Assembly (NCBI GenBank): GCA_913775095.1
Contig: CAJYIW010000012.1
Location: forward strand, 1-44,129
Length of the DNA: 44,129 bases
Source of the DNA: an uncultured Siphonobacter sp.
Lineage (GTDB): Bacteria; Bacteroidota; Bacteroidia; Cytophagales; Spirosomataceae
Direction: 5' to 3'
Below are positions 8,953 to 17,879 of the stretch, in pieces. Both the position numbers and the translations under genes were made by a program. Position 1 is the stretch's first letter. Every line of letters starts with the position of its first letter. The notes beneath the pieces are model-generated. The model worked only from the letters and a program-made list of their open reading frames with translations, had not been told where the DNA came from and did no database searches.

Positions 8953-9870
8953 TTAGCGTTTATCCTTCCACGGAAATAACTGAATAACTCCCGGTCCTTT
9001 CTTGCCTTCGCTGGAAATGTATAGAGTACCATCAGGACTGAAGCAAAGCCCCTCGGGTTGTTCCAGAGCTTTGGGATCCAGCTTTTCTACGTGAATGAAG
9101 TTACCTCCTTTTCGATCCAGTACCAGTAATTTCTGACCGGAAGCGGCCAGGATGTAAACCTGCTGGGTAATGGGGTGCACGGCAATTGCCGAAGGATTAA
9201 ACTTTGCCTCTTTTCCCTGAAAACCGACGCTCTCAAAACTGCGTTTACGCAGCACCAGCCCCCGCCGGGATTCTTTTTTCAGAGGATCGTAGAAATATAC
9301 ATAGCGGGTGTCCTTATCCACGCCTTCGCGTTTGGTTTCTTTCGCGGCGATGAAAAAGTTTTTCGTTTTCGAATCAAAACACAATCCTTCGAGCTCGTTT
9401 TTGTCGGGTAAGCCCAGATTCAGGGTCTGAATGCTCGTTTTTCGATCACTCAGAAAACCGCCCGCCTGATAAGTCTGATCAAGCGTGAAAACGAACAAAC
9501 GGCCGTCACTTCGCAGTACGTAAAATTTACCTTCGTGATAGGTAAGGTCTTCGTAATCTCCCTTACTTCCCCACATGCGGCGTTCGGTTACTTTTCCCGT
9601 CCCGGAGTCGATGAAATACAAATCCCCTTCTTCGTCGTTAATGGCCGCCAGCTGACCGGGTTTAACGTACGTAAGGCCCGAGATTTCCCGGAGCGAGGCG
9701 GGCATTTTAAAGGTCTGAACCGGATGTTGCAGGTCGTAGGCCAGTGGTTCGAGCGTACGGGATTCACTGACTACCTTTACTTTCGGTTCTTTCGGCTCTT
9801 GTTTTGTTTCGGCGGTTTGGCAAGCCAGAAAGGTCCAGCTTACACTGATCAGGGCCAGGTATTTCTTCAT
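8953..9870 (-). CDS. SdiA-regulated-like beta-propeller lipoprotein
   Basis: A 305-residue protein. The start carries a lipoprotein signal (MKKYLALISVSWTFLACQ, cysteine at about 17) followed by a charged linker. The rest shows repeated blade-like motifs: REISGLTYVKPGQLAAIND, GDYEDLTYHEGKFYVL, NELEGLCFDSKTKNFFIAAK and EQPEGLCFSPDGTLYISSEG, the pattern of SdiA-regulated (YjiK-like) six-bladed propellers. Such proteins are periplasmic or surface-exposed and mostly uncharacterised; a phytase- or lactonase-like fold has been noted for the family, but no catalytic function can be claimed. A small hairpin (8911-8916 with 8929-8934) downstream may help terminate it. Confidence 0.8.
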   Translation of the reverse strand: MKKYLALISVSWTFLACQTAETKQEPKEPKVKVVSESRTLEPLAYDLQHPVQTFKMPASLREISGLTYVKPGQLAAINDEEGDLYFIDSGTGKVTERRMWGSKGDYEDLTYHEGKFYVLRSDGRLFVFTLDQTYQAGGFLSDRKTSIQTLNLGLPDKNELEGLCFDSKTKNFFIAAKETKREGVDKDTRYVYFYDPLKKESRRGLVLRKRSFESVGFQGKEAKFNPSAIAVHPITQQVYILAASGQKLLVLDRKGGNFIHVEKLDPKALEQPEGLCFSPDGTLYISSEGKKGPGVIQLFPWKDKR

Positions 9871-9891
9871 AAGGTTGAATAGTTCTTTCGG

Positions 9892-10185
9892 TTAATTAGA
9901 AGGGTTGGCTTTTGTATCGGAATGACCGAGTGATTTTTCGGGAGCAATCAGGTCGCGAACCTGCTGTTTAAGCTCTTTGATTTCAGGAAAACCACCCGCC
10001 CTTTTCCGGTCGAAAATTTCTTCATCGTTTATGTAGATCTTAAACCGGCCCGAAACTTCGGCGGGCCGCAGAGCCACTTCGCCCAGTTCTTCCGTGAAAG
10101 TGGTTAGTAACTCCTGAGCCAGCCAGGCCGAGCGTAGCAACCAACCGCATTTGGGACAGTACTCAATGGTTAATCGTGGTTTCAT
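9892..10185 (-). CDS. SelT/SelW/SelH (Rdx) family protein
   Basis: A 97-residue protein if started at the ATG at 10185 (MKPRLTIEYCPKCGWLLRSA). The frame is open to 10269, but only from this ATG does it match the family. The thioredoxin-like fold begins with strand RLTIEYC and the redox motif CPKC, where vertebrate SelW has Cys-x-x-Sec; here both positions are cysteine. The middle (GRFKIYINDEEIFDRKRAGGFPEIKELKQQVRDLI) has the typical F-x-I-x-[VI]-[ND] and D-R-K-x-x-G-G-F-P features. The exact redox partner is unknown. It ends only 22 bp upstream of the propeller gene's start (9870), so the two may be cotranscribed. Confidence 0.88.
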   Translation of the reverse strand: MKPRLTIEYCPKCGWLLRSAWLAQELLTTFTEELGEVALRPAEVSGRFKIYINDEEIFDRKRAGGFPEIKELKQQVRDLIAPEKSLGHSDTKANPSN

Positions 10186-10258
10186 GAATTTCCGTGTTGG
10201 GTTTACCTTCAAATCTTGCCATCTTTCCCTTACGTTCCACCAACCTACCGTAAATTTT

Positions 10259-10609
10259 GTGTCAACCACGACTCAATTAGGCCAGCAGGGCGAAGCACTA
10301 GCCGCCCAAAGCCTGCAATCCAAAGGGTACGAAATCATTCGCCGCAATTACCGGGCCGGGCGGGCCGAGATTGACCTCATCGCCCGAAAAGATAACTGGA
10401 TTTTATTCGTCGAAGTAAAAACCCGCACCAACCTGTCCTTCGGGTTTCCCGAATCATTCGTCTCTCCCAGGAAAATAGAACTCATTCGAAAAGCCGCGGA
10501 TCAGTTCGTCTACGAAATCAACTGGCAGGGTAACATCCGTTTCGATGTAATCGCGATTACTCTCAGTCGCACGAAAAGCGAAGTCGTACATTTTGAAGAT
10601 GCGATGTAA
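10259..10609 (+). CDS. YraN family (UPF0102) nuclease-fold protein
   Basis: A 116-residue protein started at GTG 10259 (V/M-STTTQLGQQGEALAAQSL). The frame extends upstream to 10151, but that part overlaps the divergent gene and does not match the family, whose usual length is about 115-125. Motifs: LGQQGEALAAQSL at the N-terminus, RNYRAGRAEIDLIARKDN with the acidic residues, and FVEVKTR, together the PD-(D/E)xK nuclease-like core (E-x-D ... E-x-K). YraN is linked to Holliday-junction-type nucleases and to DNA uptake genes but has no firm biochemical role. The GTG start makes a weakly translated gene likely. Confidence 0.85.
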   Translation: MSTTTQLGQQGEALAAQSLQSKGYEIIRRNYRAGRAEIDLIARKDNWILFVEVKTRTNLSFGFPESFVSPRKIELIRKAADQFVYEINWQGNIRFDVIAITLSRTKSEVVHFEDAM

Positions 10610-10685
10610 ATAAATGCGAACGATCAGAGTAGGTAACGCAATCCTCATTCTTTTGTACGTACATCTCTATACCTGAATTTAACGC

Positions 10686-12074
10686 ATGAAAAAAATCTTA
10701 TTGTCGCTGTTTCTGCTAAGTTCTCTGATCACTTCTGCCCAGAAAAAGTACGAGGCCAACTGGGCTTCCATTGACTCCCGACCCATTCCGGGCTGGTTTG
10801 AAGACTCCAAGTTTGGGATTTTCATCCACTGGGGCTTATTCTCGGTCCCGTCTTTCGCTCCTACCGCCCGGGATATTGACGGTGTGTATGATCAGTATTC
10901 AGAGTGGTACTGGTGGAAATGGCAGGATAAAAAAGGACGCACGGCTCCCATTTTTCAAAAGTTTCACGATCGGGTCTACGGAGCGGATTTTAAGTATCAG
11001 GATTTCGTGAAAGATTTTAAAGCCGAGCTATTCAAGCCCAATGAATGGGCCAAAATCATTGAGCAATCCGGAGCCAAATACGTAGTCCTAACGTCCAAAC
11101 ATCACGAAGGCTTTACTCTCTGGCCCAGTGCTCAGGCCTGGAACTGGAATGCCGTAGATGTCGGTCCGCATCGCGATGTACTGGGAGATTTAACCGTAGC
11201 CGTGAAAGAAAAAGGATTGCACATGGGGTATTACTATTCCTTATACGAATGGTATAATCCCCTGTATAAGAAAAATGTGGATAAGTATGTGGATAACCAC
11301 ATGATTCCCCAGCTAAAGGACCTGGTAACGACCTACAAGCCCGATGTAGTCTGGACGGATGGCGAGTGGGATCATCCTTCCGACGTGTGGAAAAGTACGG
11401 AGTTCCTGGCCTGGTTGTATAATGAGTCGCCCGTAAAGGAAACCGTCGTTGTAAATGATCGCTGGGGCAAGGAAACCCGTTCCAGGCATGGAGGAATCTA
11501 TACCACGGAGTACGATCTGGTACACGAAGGCAACGCCGATAACACCAAATTCAGTCGTCCCTGGGAGGAATGTCGCGGCATTGGAGGTTCCTTCGGATAC
11601 AACCGGGCGGAGATTTTGGAAGATTATTCGTCGTCAGCCCAACTTATCCACATATTGGTGGAGAAAGTGGCCCGTGGAGGAAATTTATTACTGAATATTG
11701 GGCCTACCGCCGATGGCCGGATTCCCGTGATCATGCAGCAGCGACTGAAAGATATGGGGGACTGGATGAAGGTAAATAGTCAGGCGATTTACGGTACCCG
11801 GGCCTGGGATCAGGCTCCGGCGTTCAAAAAAGGAAACAAAATATTCTTTACTCAGAAAGGAAAAGACCTGTACGTTTTAACGACCGAGTGGATGGATACC
11901 ATTCCCATGGAAAAGATCAGCAAGCCGAAAAGTATAACCTTACTGGGATATAATGGGAAAGTAAAAACCAGTCTGAAAGGTAATAAATTGAGCATTACGG
12001 CTCCTAAGCTGACTCCGGCGACGATTCCCTGTCAGCATGCCTGGGTTTACAAGCTCGAGGGGGCGGCGAGATAA
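10686..12074 (+). CDS. Secreted alpha-L-fucosidase, GH29
   Basis: A 462-residue enzyme with a signal peptide (MKKILLSLFLLSSLITSAQ). GH29 retaining fucosidases remove terminal alpha-L-fucose. Seen: FGIFIHWGLFSVPSFAP near residue 42, KYVVLTSKHHEGFTLWPSA near 135 with the HHEGF motif, GYYYSLYEW, PDVVWTDGEWD with the likely nucleophile aspartate near 224, and ARGGNLLLNIGPTADGRIP. A small beta-sandwich follows at the C-terminus. Length and motif order fit the family; no second domain or anchor is present, so it is probably periplasmic. The acid/base residue was not assigned because it varies in this family. Monocistronic with a strong terminator. Confidence 0.96.
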   Translation: MKKILLSLFLLSSLITSAQKKYEANWASIDSRPIPGWFEDSKFGIFIHWGLFSVPSFAPTARDIDGVYDQYSEWYWWKWQDKKGRTAPIFQKFHDRVYGADFKYQDFVKDFKAELFKPNEWAKIIEQSGAKYVVLTSKHHEGFTLWPSAQAWNWNAVDVGPHRDVLGDLTVAVKEKGLHMGYYYSLYEWYNPLYKKNVDKYVDNHMIPQLKDLVTTYKPDVVWTDGEWDHPSDVWKSTEFLAWLYNESPVKETVVVNDRWGKETRSRHGGIYTTEYDLVHEGNADNTKFSRPWEECRGIGGSFGYNRAEILEDYSSSAQLIHILVEKVARGGNLLLNIGPTADGRIPVIMQQRLKDMGDWMKVNSQAIYGTRAWDQAPAFKKGNKIFFTQKGKDLYVLTTEWMDTIPMEKISKPKSITLLGYNGKVKTSLKGNKLSITAPKLTPATIPCQHAWVYKLEGAAR

Positions 12075-12077
12075 TAC

Positions 12078-12110
12078 AAATGGCGGCTGGTTAACCAGCC
12101 GCCATTTTTT
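12078..12110. terminator. Terminator after the fucosidase gene
   Basis: A perfect 15-bp palindrome (AAATGGCGGCTGG and its complement around TTAA) followed on the plus strand by T6. It also lies 3 nt beyond the stop of the convergent PAP2 gene, though the T-run on that side is weaker. Confidence 0.9.
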
Positions 12111-12112
12111 GT

Positions 12113-12778
12113 TTAAAGGGATTTGCTAAACCTGATCCGTCGATCCAGCCAGGCTTTAGGGTGGCGTTGCCAGTAGGATTCCAACGCCACAAAAACCAGC
12201 AAGGTCGTTACCGTTCCGATGATTGAACCTACGTAAATGTCGGCGATGAAATGCTGGAACAGGTACACGCGGGAATAGGCACATAAGGTCGCTAAACCCA
12301 CAAAAAGCCAGCCCCATTTTTTATTGGTAACTACGAGGGTCAGGAAGCAGAACACCGCAAAAGCGGAGGTCGCGTGCCCCGAAGGAAAGCTGTTGATGCT
12401 GTGAAGGTCTAAGCCTTTAACGGTGTGAAAAGCCCAGCCTGAATCTTTATAAAAGGCACTGGGCCGCAGTTCGTTACGAAAAACATAGTGTTTGAGTAAC
12501 TGGGTGATTTCACCCGCCACCAAAAAACACAGAGTGGCCGCGAGGGCCCAGCGAAAGCGAATAAATAACAGGCTAAAAGCCAGTCCAAAACCTACACAAC
12601 CATCGGCTACATCGGTCAGATGAAAGAAAAACTGATCCCAGAAGGGATGATTGTATCCGTTAACCCATCGCATCAGAATCGTGCGATCCAGTTGCGAAAG
12701 CATACTGCCGACAACAATCAGAATAATTACGTAGGGGATGAAAAACGAATAATTCTGGCGGATCAGCCGAAGAAGCAT
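12113..12778 (-). CDS. PAP2-superfamily membrane phosphatase
   Basis: A 221-residue polytopic membrane protein with about six hydrophobic segments. It carries the three PAP2 signature motifs: KHYVFRNELRP (KxxxxxxRP), SFPSGHATSA (PSGH, near residue 132) and SRVYLFQHFIADIYVG (SRxxxxxHxxxD, near 170-185). These residues form the vanadate-haloperoxidase-like active site facing the periplasm. The likely substrates are lipid phosphates such as undecaprenyl diphosphate or phosphatidic acid derivatives; which one cannot be told. It sits upstream of a terminator and downstream of the cell-wall amidase gene on the same strand, separated by 142 bp. Confidence 0.92.
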   Translation of the reverse strand: MLLRLIRQNYSFFIPYVIILIVVGSMLSQLDRTILMRWVNGYNHPFWDQFFFHLTDVADGCVGFGLAFSLLFIRFRWALAATLCFLVAGEITQLLKHYVFRNELRPSAFYKDSGWAFHTVKGLDLHSINSFPSGHATSAFAVFCFLTLVVTNKKWGWLFVGLATLCAYSRVYLFQHFIADIYVGSIIGTVTTLLVFVALESYWQRHPKAWLDRRIRFSKSL

Positions 12779-12920
12779 GAGTCAGGTTTGTTAGCGTTAA
12801 GGGGATAATTGGTAGTAAAGTAACGCTACTTCAGCTAAAGTATTACCTTACTCCTGCCAATTTATCAGTGATTAATCACCAGATATTTACCTTTTCCCAA
12901 TATTAACTAAAAACCATCAA

Positions 12921-13748
12921 CTAATTATCCATGTCACTTTTATACTGTTCAAAGGCCTGAAAAATGGCTTTGGAGAGCTTGTCCTGCCCACTTTCACTGG
13001 CCAGAAAAGCTTCTTCCGTGGGATTAGACAGATACCCCGTTTCAATCAGAACCGAAGGCGTAGCGGTTTCCCATAACACCAGGAATCCGGCCTGCTTCAC
13101 ACCCCGACTGATGCGATCGGCCTTTTTGAAATAACGTTCTACTTTGGCGGCGAAATTCAGACTGCTCGATAGATAGGCATTCTGATAATTTTCCAGCATG
13201 ATGGCTCCCAGGGGAGACGAAGGATCGAAACCGTTATATTTTTTTTCGTAGTTGGCTTCCTGAAGAATTACGGCGTTTTCCCGTTTGGCTACGGCCAGAT
13301 TTTGCTCGGATTTGTGTAAACCCATTACGTAGGTTTCCGTACCGTAATAATCCCGGCGAGTTAAGGCATTGGCGTGAATGGAAATGAACAAATCCGCTTT
13401 GTTGCGGTTAGAAATGGCACTGCGTTCGTGTAACTCCACGAAGACGTCGCTTTTACGGGTATAAATAACTTTAACGTTGGGGTAATGGTCTTTAATCAGC
13501 TGTCCTACGCCCAACGCAATAGCCAGAACGACGTTCTTTTCACGGGTTCCATTTTTACCAATCGCACCGGGATCTTTCCCCCCGTGACCGGCATCAATAA
13601 CCACCGTTCGGAGGTTTTCCTGACTGGGGGCTGAATGCCTGAAAACCGGCCTTTCGGACGACTGATTGGCCTGAAAACTAAACAGAAAGATTACTACACC
13701 CAGAAGGGGCCATACATTAACACACTTTAACTGGCTTTTTTCACACAT
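12921..13748 (-). CDS. N-acetylmuramoyl-L-alanine amidase (Amidase_3)
   Basis: A 275-residue zinc amidase that cleaves the bond between MurNAc and the peptide stem. The N-terminus has a hydrophobic export signal (NVWPLLGVVIFLFSFQANQ). The catalytic domain shows VVIDAGHGGKDPGA (first zinc histidine), TREKNVVLA (glutamate), DLFISIHANA (second histidine) and VLIETGYLSNPTEEAFL (catalytic glutamate), all present and in order. It has an insertion with KKYNGFDPSSPLGAIML typical for Bacteroidota AmiC-like enzymes. No LysM or SPOR domain. It is divergent from lptD, a neighbourhood often seen in Bacteroidota, consistent with an envelope-maintenance block. Confidence 0.95.
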   Translation of the reverse strand: MCEKSQLKCVNVWPLLGVVIFLFSFQANQSSERPVFRHSAPSQENLRTVVIDAGHGGKDPGAIGKNGTREKNVVLAIALGVGQLIKDHYPNVKVIYTRKSDVFVELHERSAISNRNKADLFISIHANALTRRDYYGTETYVMGLHKSEQNLAVAKRENAVILQEANYEKKYNGFDPSSPLGAIMLENYQNAYLSSSLNFAAKVERYFKKADRISRGVKQAGFLVLWETATPSVLIETGYLSNPTEEAFLASESGQDKLSKAIFQAFEQYKSDMDN

Positions 13749-13971
13749 GCTGCAAAAGGTTGGAAGAGTTACTCTGTATTTTTGCCCGACAAATTTAAAG
13801 CAAAAAGCTAGTACATGACCCCCAAAGCCAGGTCCAGTGTCTTATCTTCGCTTTCTTTTTGATCGGGCATCCTTGATGGTTTGTTAGGAATCAACGGAAA
13901 AATCTTTAGAAAGTTTTCCAGCTCCCTGTCTAAAAACAGGCTCATTGAATGGTTATTAAATTTCAGAAACG

Positions 13972-16788
13972 TTGAAGAACAGTTTTCTTTTGGTCTTTTT
14001 TGTGTTGCTTGGTTTGCAGGCCTGGGGACAACGTCCGGGATCAAAACGTATGGCTTTGCCCTTTGGGGGCATTCGACGACCCGTAGCCGCCGATTCTTTA
14101 AAACCCGTAGCGGCCGACTCTTTAAAACCCCTGACGGCGGCCGATTCTGCGAAAATAACGAAACCGGATTCACTCGTAGATGATGGGGATCTTCAGGCCA
14201 AGGTAGAGTACTTTGCCCGTGATTCGACCATCATGACTACCGACGAGAAAGTAGTAGAACTGTTCGGGGATGCCAAAGTAGATTACGAAGACATTCACCT
14301 CAAGGCCGATTATATTAAACTAAACTGGGAGACCAACGAGGTTTACGCCATCGGACGGAAAGACTCGACCGGAAATGTGATTGGCGAGCCAATTTTTGAA
14401 CAGGGGGCCGATACCTACAACACCAGCGAAATCCGCTACAACTTCAAGACCAAGCGGGCCGCCATTAAAACCATTGTGACCAAGCAGGGCGAGGGGAACG
14501 TTCGGGGGCGAATTGTCAAGAAAGATAGCTCCAATAACTTTTTCCTCCGGGGAGCTTTTTATACGACCTGCGATTTATTACACCCGCATTACGGCATTCA
14601 GGCTCCGCGAATCAAGCTCGTGCAGGGGAAGGGCGATAACCGGCAGGTCATATCCGGGCCTTTCAATCTGGTGATCGCGGGCATTCAGTTACCGCTCGGC
14701 TTACCGTTTGGATTCTTTCCTTTTTCCGAAAAACGAAAATCGGGTTTTATTCTGGGTAACTACGGGGAAGAACCCCAGAACCGGGGTTTCTACCTCCGGG
14801 ATTTTGGCTATTACTGGGCCGCCAGTGATAATCTGGGTTTACGCTTTACGGGGCAGCTGTACTCCAAAGGGGGCTGGGGAGCCGGAACCCAGGGGAACTA
14901 CATCAAGCGGTATCGCTACAGTGGTAACTTCAGCGTGATTTACAACCATAACAAATCAGGGGACGAAATTGGACCTACCCGGACCATCTCCGACGATTTT
15001 AGTGTCCAGTGGTCGCATACGCCGCAAACCCTCGGGCGTCCGTATAGTTTCTCGGCTTCGGTGAACATTGCCAGTAGTAACTATACCCGCAATAACGAAC
15101 AGAACCTAACGACGTCGACGGGTCTGGGACGTTACCAGCAAAACGTTTTCGGTTCTTCCATTCAGTATTCCCACAATTTCGGTCAGTACATCCAGACCAG
15201 TGCCAACTTCCGTATCAACCAGAACGTGACCAGTAAAGCTCTGACGGCCGGTGTAGGCGTGAATGCGGCGGTTACCCAGTTCCAGCCTTTTCGCCGCAAA
15301 AAAGCCGTTACTCCGGCCTGGTATGAATCCTTTCGCTTGGGTTTGAACCTGGCTAGTAATGTGGATATCTCCAATAACATTCAGCCGCAGATTGTCAGTA
15401 ACAGTTCGTACGGCAACGAATTCCGGATTGCGAACTATGTTCCTGATACGCTCAATACGACCACGACTTCATCCATCGCTGCTGAACGGATGATATCAGG
15501 TAACATTCCGTTTAATATTGAAAACCTGCCCCGGATTTTAAAGAACAGTCAGGTAACCACTACGTTCTCCATTCCCATTTCCTTACCTAACTTCAAAATT
15601 GCCCGTTACATCAACGTAACGCCCGGCGTAAGCTTACAGGGAAATCTTTATACCAAACAGTTTGAATATAAATACATTAAGCCCGGAGACCTGGTTTACG
15701 GCGTTCGGTCAGACAGTGGCGGGGTGTACGTAGATACGCTGAACCGGGTGGCTCCTGCGTACAGTTATTCTACTTCACTGGGCATTAACACGCGGGTGTA
15801 CGGTACCTATTACTTCAAGAATTTCGGTCGTCTGGAGGCCATTCGGCACACCTTTGCTCCGTCCATCAGCCTGAGTTATACGCCTGATTTATCGAATAAG
15901 TTTTATCAGAAAGTACAGATTAACGAAAGGGGTGATACGCGTCTGTTATCCAAATTTACCAATTACAGCGGAGGGGTAGGGCAGGCGGCTTCGGCCAGCT
16001 TCAGTTTGACCAACCAGCTGGAAATGAAAGTCCGGTCGAAATCCGATACGGCCAAAGAGGCTTTTCAGAAGGTAAACCTACTGGACAACTTCGGGCTTTC
16101 AGGGGGATATAACTTCCTGGCCGACTCCTTTAATCTTTCCAACCTGTCGCTGGTGGCTAATACCGTTATTCTCAAAAAGTATAACATCAACTTCGCCTCC
16201 AGTTTCGATCCTTACGACATTGTACAGGATCAATACCTGCTCAGCGGGCGAAGGGTGAACCGCCTCCGGGTGGCCAGTGGGAAAGGGCTGGCGGCTCTGC
16301 AAACCATGAATATTGGCTTTAGCACGGGCTTTAAAGGGGGGCAGAAAAAGAAGAAAGACCAGCCAGAGAAAAAGCCCGAAGGAGCCACGGATGCCGACAT
16401 GCGGTTCATTCATTCCAATCCGCAGTTGTACATCGACTGGGATGTACCCTGGAACGTCAACGTCAGTTATAACTTCAGCTATACCAAATACGGTCTGGCC
16501 CGGGCTCAGAAGTTCCAGACGCTGAGCATGAATGGTGACATCAAACTGACCGAAAACTGGGCCATGACGTTTACTACGGGCTGGGATTTCGTGCAGAATG
16601 CACCCTCGCTGACCAACATTGGCTTAACCCGTAACCTGCACTGCTGGGAGGCTTCCTTCAACTGGACCCCCATTGCCCAGAACCTGCGGGGCGGTAACTA
16701 CAACTTCGAGTTACGCGTGCGTTCTGCCATGCTGAAAGATTTGAAACTATCCCGTCGCCGGAGCTTCTACGATCAGGGCGGTTTCTAA
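13972..16788 (+). CDS. lptD: LPS-assembly outer-membrane protein LptD (Bacteroidota type)
   Basis: A 938-residue protein. The start is TTG at 13972: an in-frame TAA at 13957 rules out anything further upstream, and the codon directly precedes a signal peptide (KNSFLLVFFVLLGLQAWGQ). Next come imperfect repeats of VAADSLKP (about residues 34-62), an OstA/LptA-like beta-jellyroll (DEKVVELFGDAKVDYEDIHLKADYI, residues about 90-200), then a long beta-strand-rich barrel with aromatic-bounded strands, ending in the YDQGGF-containing tail. In Gram-negatives LptD with LptE inserts LPS into the outer leaflet. No Cys pairs like those of E. coli LptD stand out. Transcribed divergently from the amidase and closed by a strong terminator. 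Confidence 0.88.
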   Translation: MKNSFLLVFFVLLGLQAWGQRPGSKRMALPFGGIRRPVAADSLKPVAADSLKPLTAADSAKITKPDSLVDDGDLQAKVEYFARDSTIMTTDEKVVELFGDAKVDYEDIHLKADYIKLNWETNEVYAIGRKDSTGNVIGEPIFEQGADTYNTSEIRYNFKTKRAAIKTIVTKQGEGNVRGRIVKKDSSNNFFLRGAFYTTCDLLHPHYGIQAPRIKLVQGKGDNRQVISGPFNLVIAGIQLPLGLPFGFFPFSEKRKSGFILGNYGEEPQNRGFYLRDFGYYWAASDNLGLRFTGQLYSKGGWGAGTQGNYIKRYRYSGNFSVIYNHNKSGDEIGPTRTISDDFSVQWSHTPQTLGRPYSFSASVNIASSNYTRNNEQNLTTSTGLGRYQQNVFGSSIQYSHNFGQYIQTSANFRINQNVTSKALTAGVGVNAAVTQFQPFRRKKAVTPAWYESFRLGLNLASNVDISNNIQPQIVSNSSYGNEFRIANYVPDTLNTTTTSSIAAERMISGNIPFNIENLPRILKNSQVTTTFSIPISLPNFKIARYINVTPGVSLQGNLYTKQFEYKYIKPGDLVYGVRSDSGGVYVDTLNRVAPAYSYSTSLGINTRVYGTYYFKNFGRLEAIRHTFAPSISLSYTPDLSNKFYQKVQINERGDTRLLSKFTNYSGGVGQAASASFSLTNQLEMKVRSKSDTAKEAFQKVNLLDNFGLSGGYNFLADSFNLSNLSLVANTVILKKYNINFASSFDPYDIVQDQYLLSGRRVNRLRVASGKGLAALQTMNIGFSTGFKGGQKKKKDQPEKKPEGATDADMRFIHSNPQLYIDWDVPWNVNVSYNFSYTKYGLARAQKFQTLSMNGDIKLTENWAMTFTTGWDFVQNAPSLTNIGLTRNLHCWEASFNWTPIAQNLRGGNYNFELRVRSAMLKDLKLSRRRSFYDQGGF

Positions 16789-16804
16789 GTGTAGAAGCAA
16801 TAGA

Positions 16805-16847
16805 AAAGAAAATCCCCGACCAGTATTTCTGGTCGGGGATTTTCTTT
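16805..16847. terminator. Bidirectional terminator between lptD and the AraC-type gene
   Basis: A perfect 19-bp stem (16805-16823 with 16829-16847) with core ATCCCCGACCAG, 5-nt loop, A-rich foot on one side and T-rich on the other. It lies between two convergent genes. Confidence 0.9.
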
Positions 16848-16867
16848 ATCAAAAGCGTTATAATCGC

Positions 16868-17794
16868 TTACAGGTTCATCAGAGACTCCCGACGACGCAT
16901 TTTACCGGCCGGAATACCGAACATCATCTTAAAACGACGGCAGAAATAAGCCGTGTCTTTGTAGCCTACTTCGGCACCGATGGCCCGAATGCTCTTCTTG
17001 GACGTACGCAGCAGGTTAACCGCCGCTTCCATCCGCTGGTACTCAATGTAATCCTGAGGGTTGATACCCGTCAGCATTTTGAAGTACTGACCGACGTAAT
17101 CTTCCGACACGTTGGCAACATTGGCCAGTACCTTGTTCGACAGGTCACCACCGATGTTATCCTTGATGTACGTGAAAATATCAATCAGACGAGGATCCTT
17201 GAAGTACGTACTGTTAGTAGCCAATTGCTCCACAAACAGACGATGCTTCAGGATATACCGGATGATGTTGATAACGATCTCTTCCGTCTTGATTTTAATG
17301 ATCCGGCCCCGGCCCGCTTCGTCACGGAAATCTTCGGCAAGAATTTCCTTAAGAGCGTGAGCCAGTGACTCCTCTCCTTTAATCAGGAAGGGAGGAACAT
17401 CCAGGGACGTAAAGAAGTTAACGGAATCGAAAACTTTCGCTTCAAAAGCGACTAGTCCAAACGAATGAGGAATTTTACCGATTTCTGCGGGATCCCGACG
17501 CGAGTCGAAATAGCGTTCCCGGAAGGTCAGGAATTCTTCATTGGAAATAGCTTTCGGATTCTCGCTGCTTCCGTAAGTAATACTCAAGGACTTACCGCCG
17601 GGGATAAATAACATATCGCCGGGTTCAGCCCTGATTCCATCTTCTCCAAATGACACCTCTCCGTCGTATAGAATCAACAGGGAGTTTTCGATGTCATAAA
17701 AATTTTTGATTCGGATCGCTTGCTGCATCCGAATGTGCCGGGCCTTGATAAAGCGGACGCCCAGCGACTCAATGATTTTATTGTAATCTTCCAT
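16868..17794 (-). CDS. AraC-family transcriptional regulator
   Basis: A 308-residue DNA-binding protein. The N-terminal part (about residues 15-90) looks like a cupin-type sensor (ENSLLILYDGEVSFGEDGIRAEPGDMLFIPGG). The C-terminal 100 residues hold two helix-turn-helix units: LSNKVLANVANVSEDYVGQYFK and IRAIGAEVGYKDTAYFCRRFKMMFGIPAGKMR, the standard AraC/XylS domain. The ligand and targets are unknown; neighbouring genes do not suggest one. The gene has a near-perfect own promoter 48-85 nt upstream and shares a terminator with lptD. Confidence 0.93.
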   Translation of the reverse strand: MEDYNKIIESLGVRFIKARHIRMQQAIRIKNFYDIENSLLILYDGEVSFGEDGIRAEPGDMLFIPGGKSLSITYGSSENPKAISNEEFLTFRERYFDSRRDPAEIGKIPHSFGLVAFEAKVFDSVNFFTSLDVPPFLIKGEESLAHALKEILAEDFRDEAGRGRIIKIKTEEIVINIIRYILKHRLFVEQLATNSTYFKDPRLIDIFTYIKDNIGGDLSNKVLANVANVSEDYVGQYFKMLTGINPQDYIEYQRMEAAVNLLRTSKKSIRAIGAEVGYKDTAYFCRRFKMMFGIPAGKMRRRESLMNL

Positions 17795-17848
17795 TGCGAT
17801 GGGGTAAGGCCTGGTGAATTTCGAAAGTCTGGCCTTTCTAAATTAGGA

Positions 17849-17879
17849 CAAAACTAATAATTGTATTTTTAAAAGCAAA
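17849..17879 (-). promoter_or_regulatory. Promoter of the AraC-type gene
   Basis: On the minus strand TTTG (17879-17876), 19-nt spacer, TAGTTTTG (17856-17849): exact Bacteroidota consensus. Predicted start near 17843, leader about 48 nt. Confidence 0.75.

Noticed and set aside
13808-14173. A 121-codon minus-strand frame between the amidase and lptD
   Set aside because: It overlaps the lptD signal peptide and repeats; its Pro/Arg-rich sequence is the antisense of those repeats.
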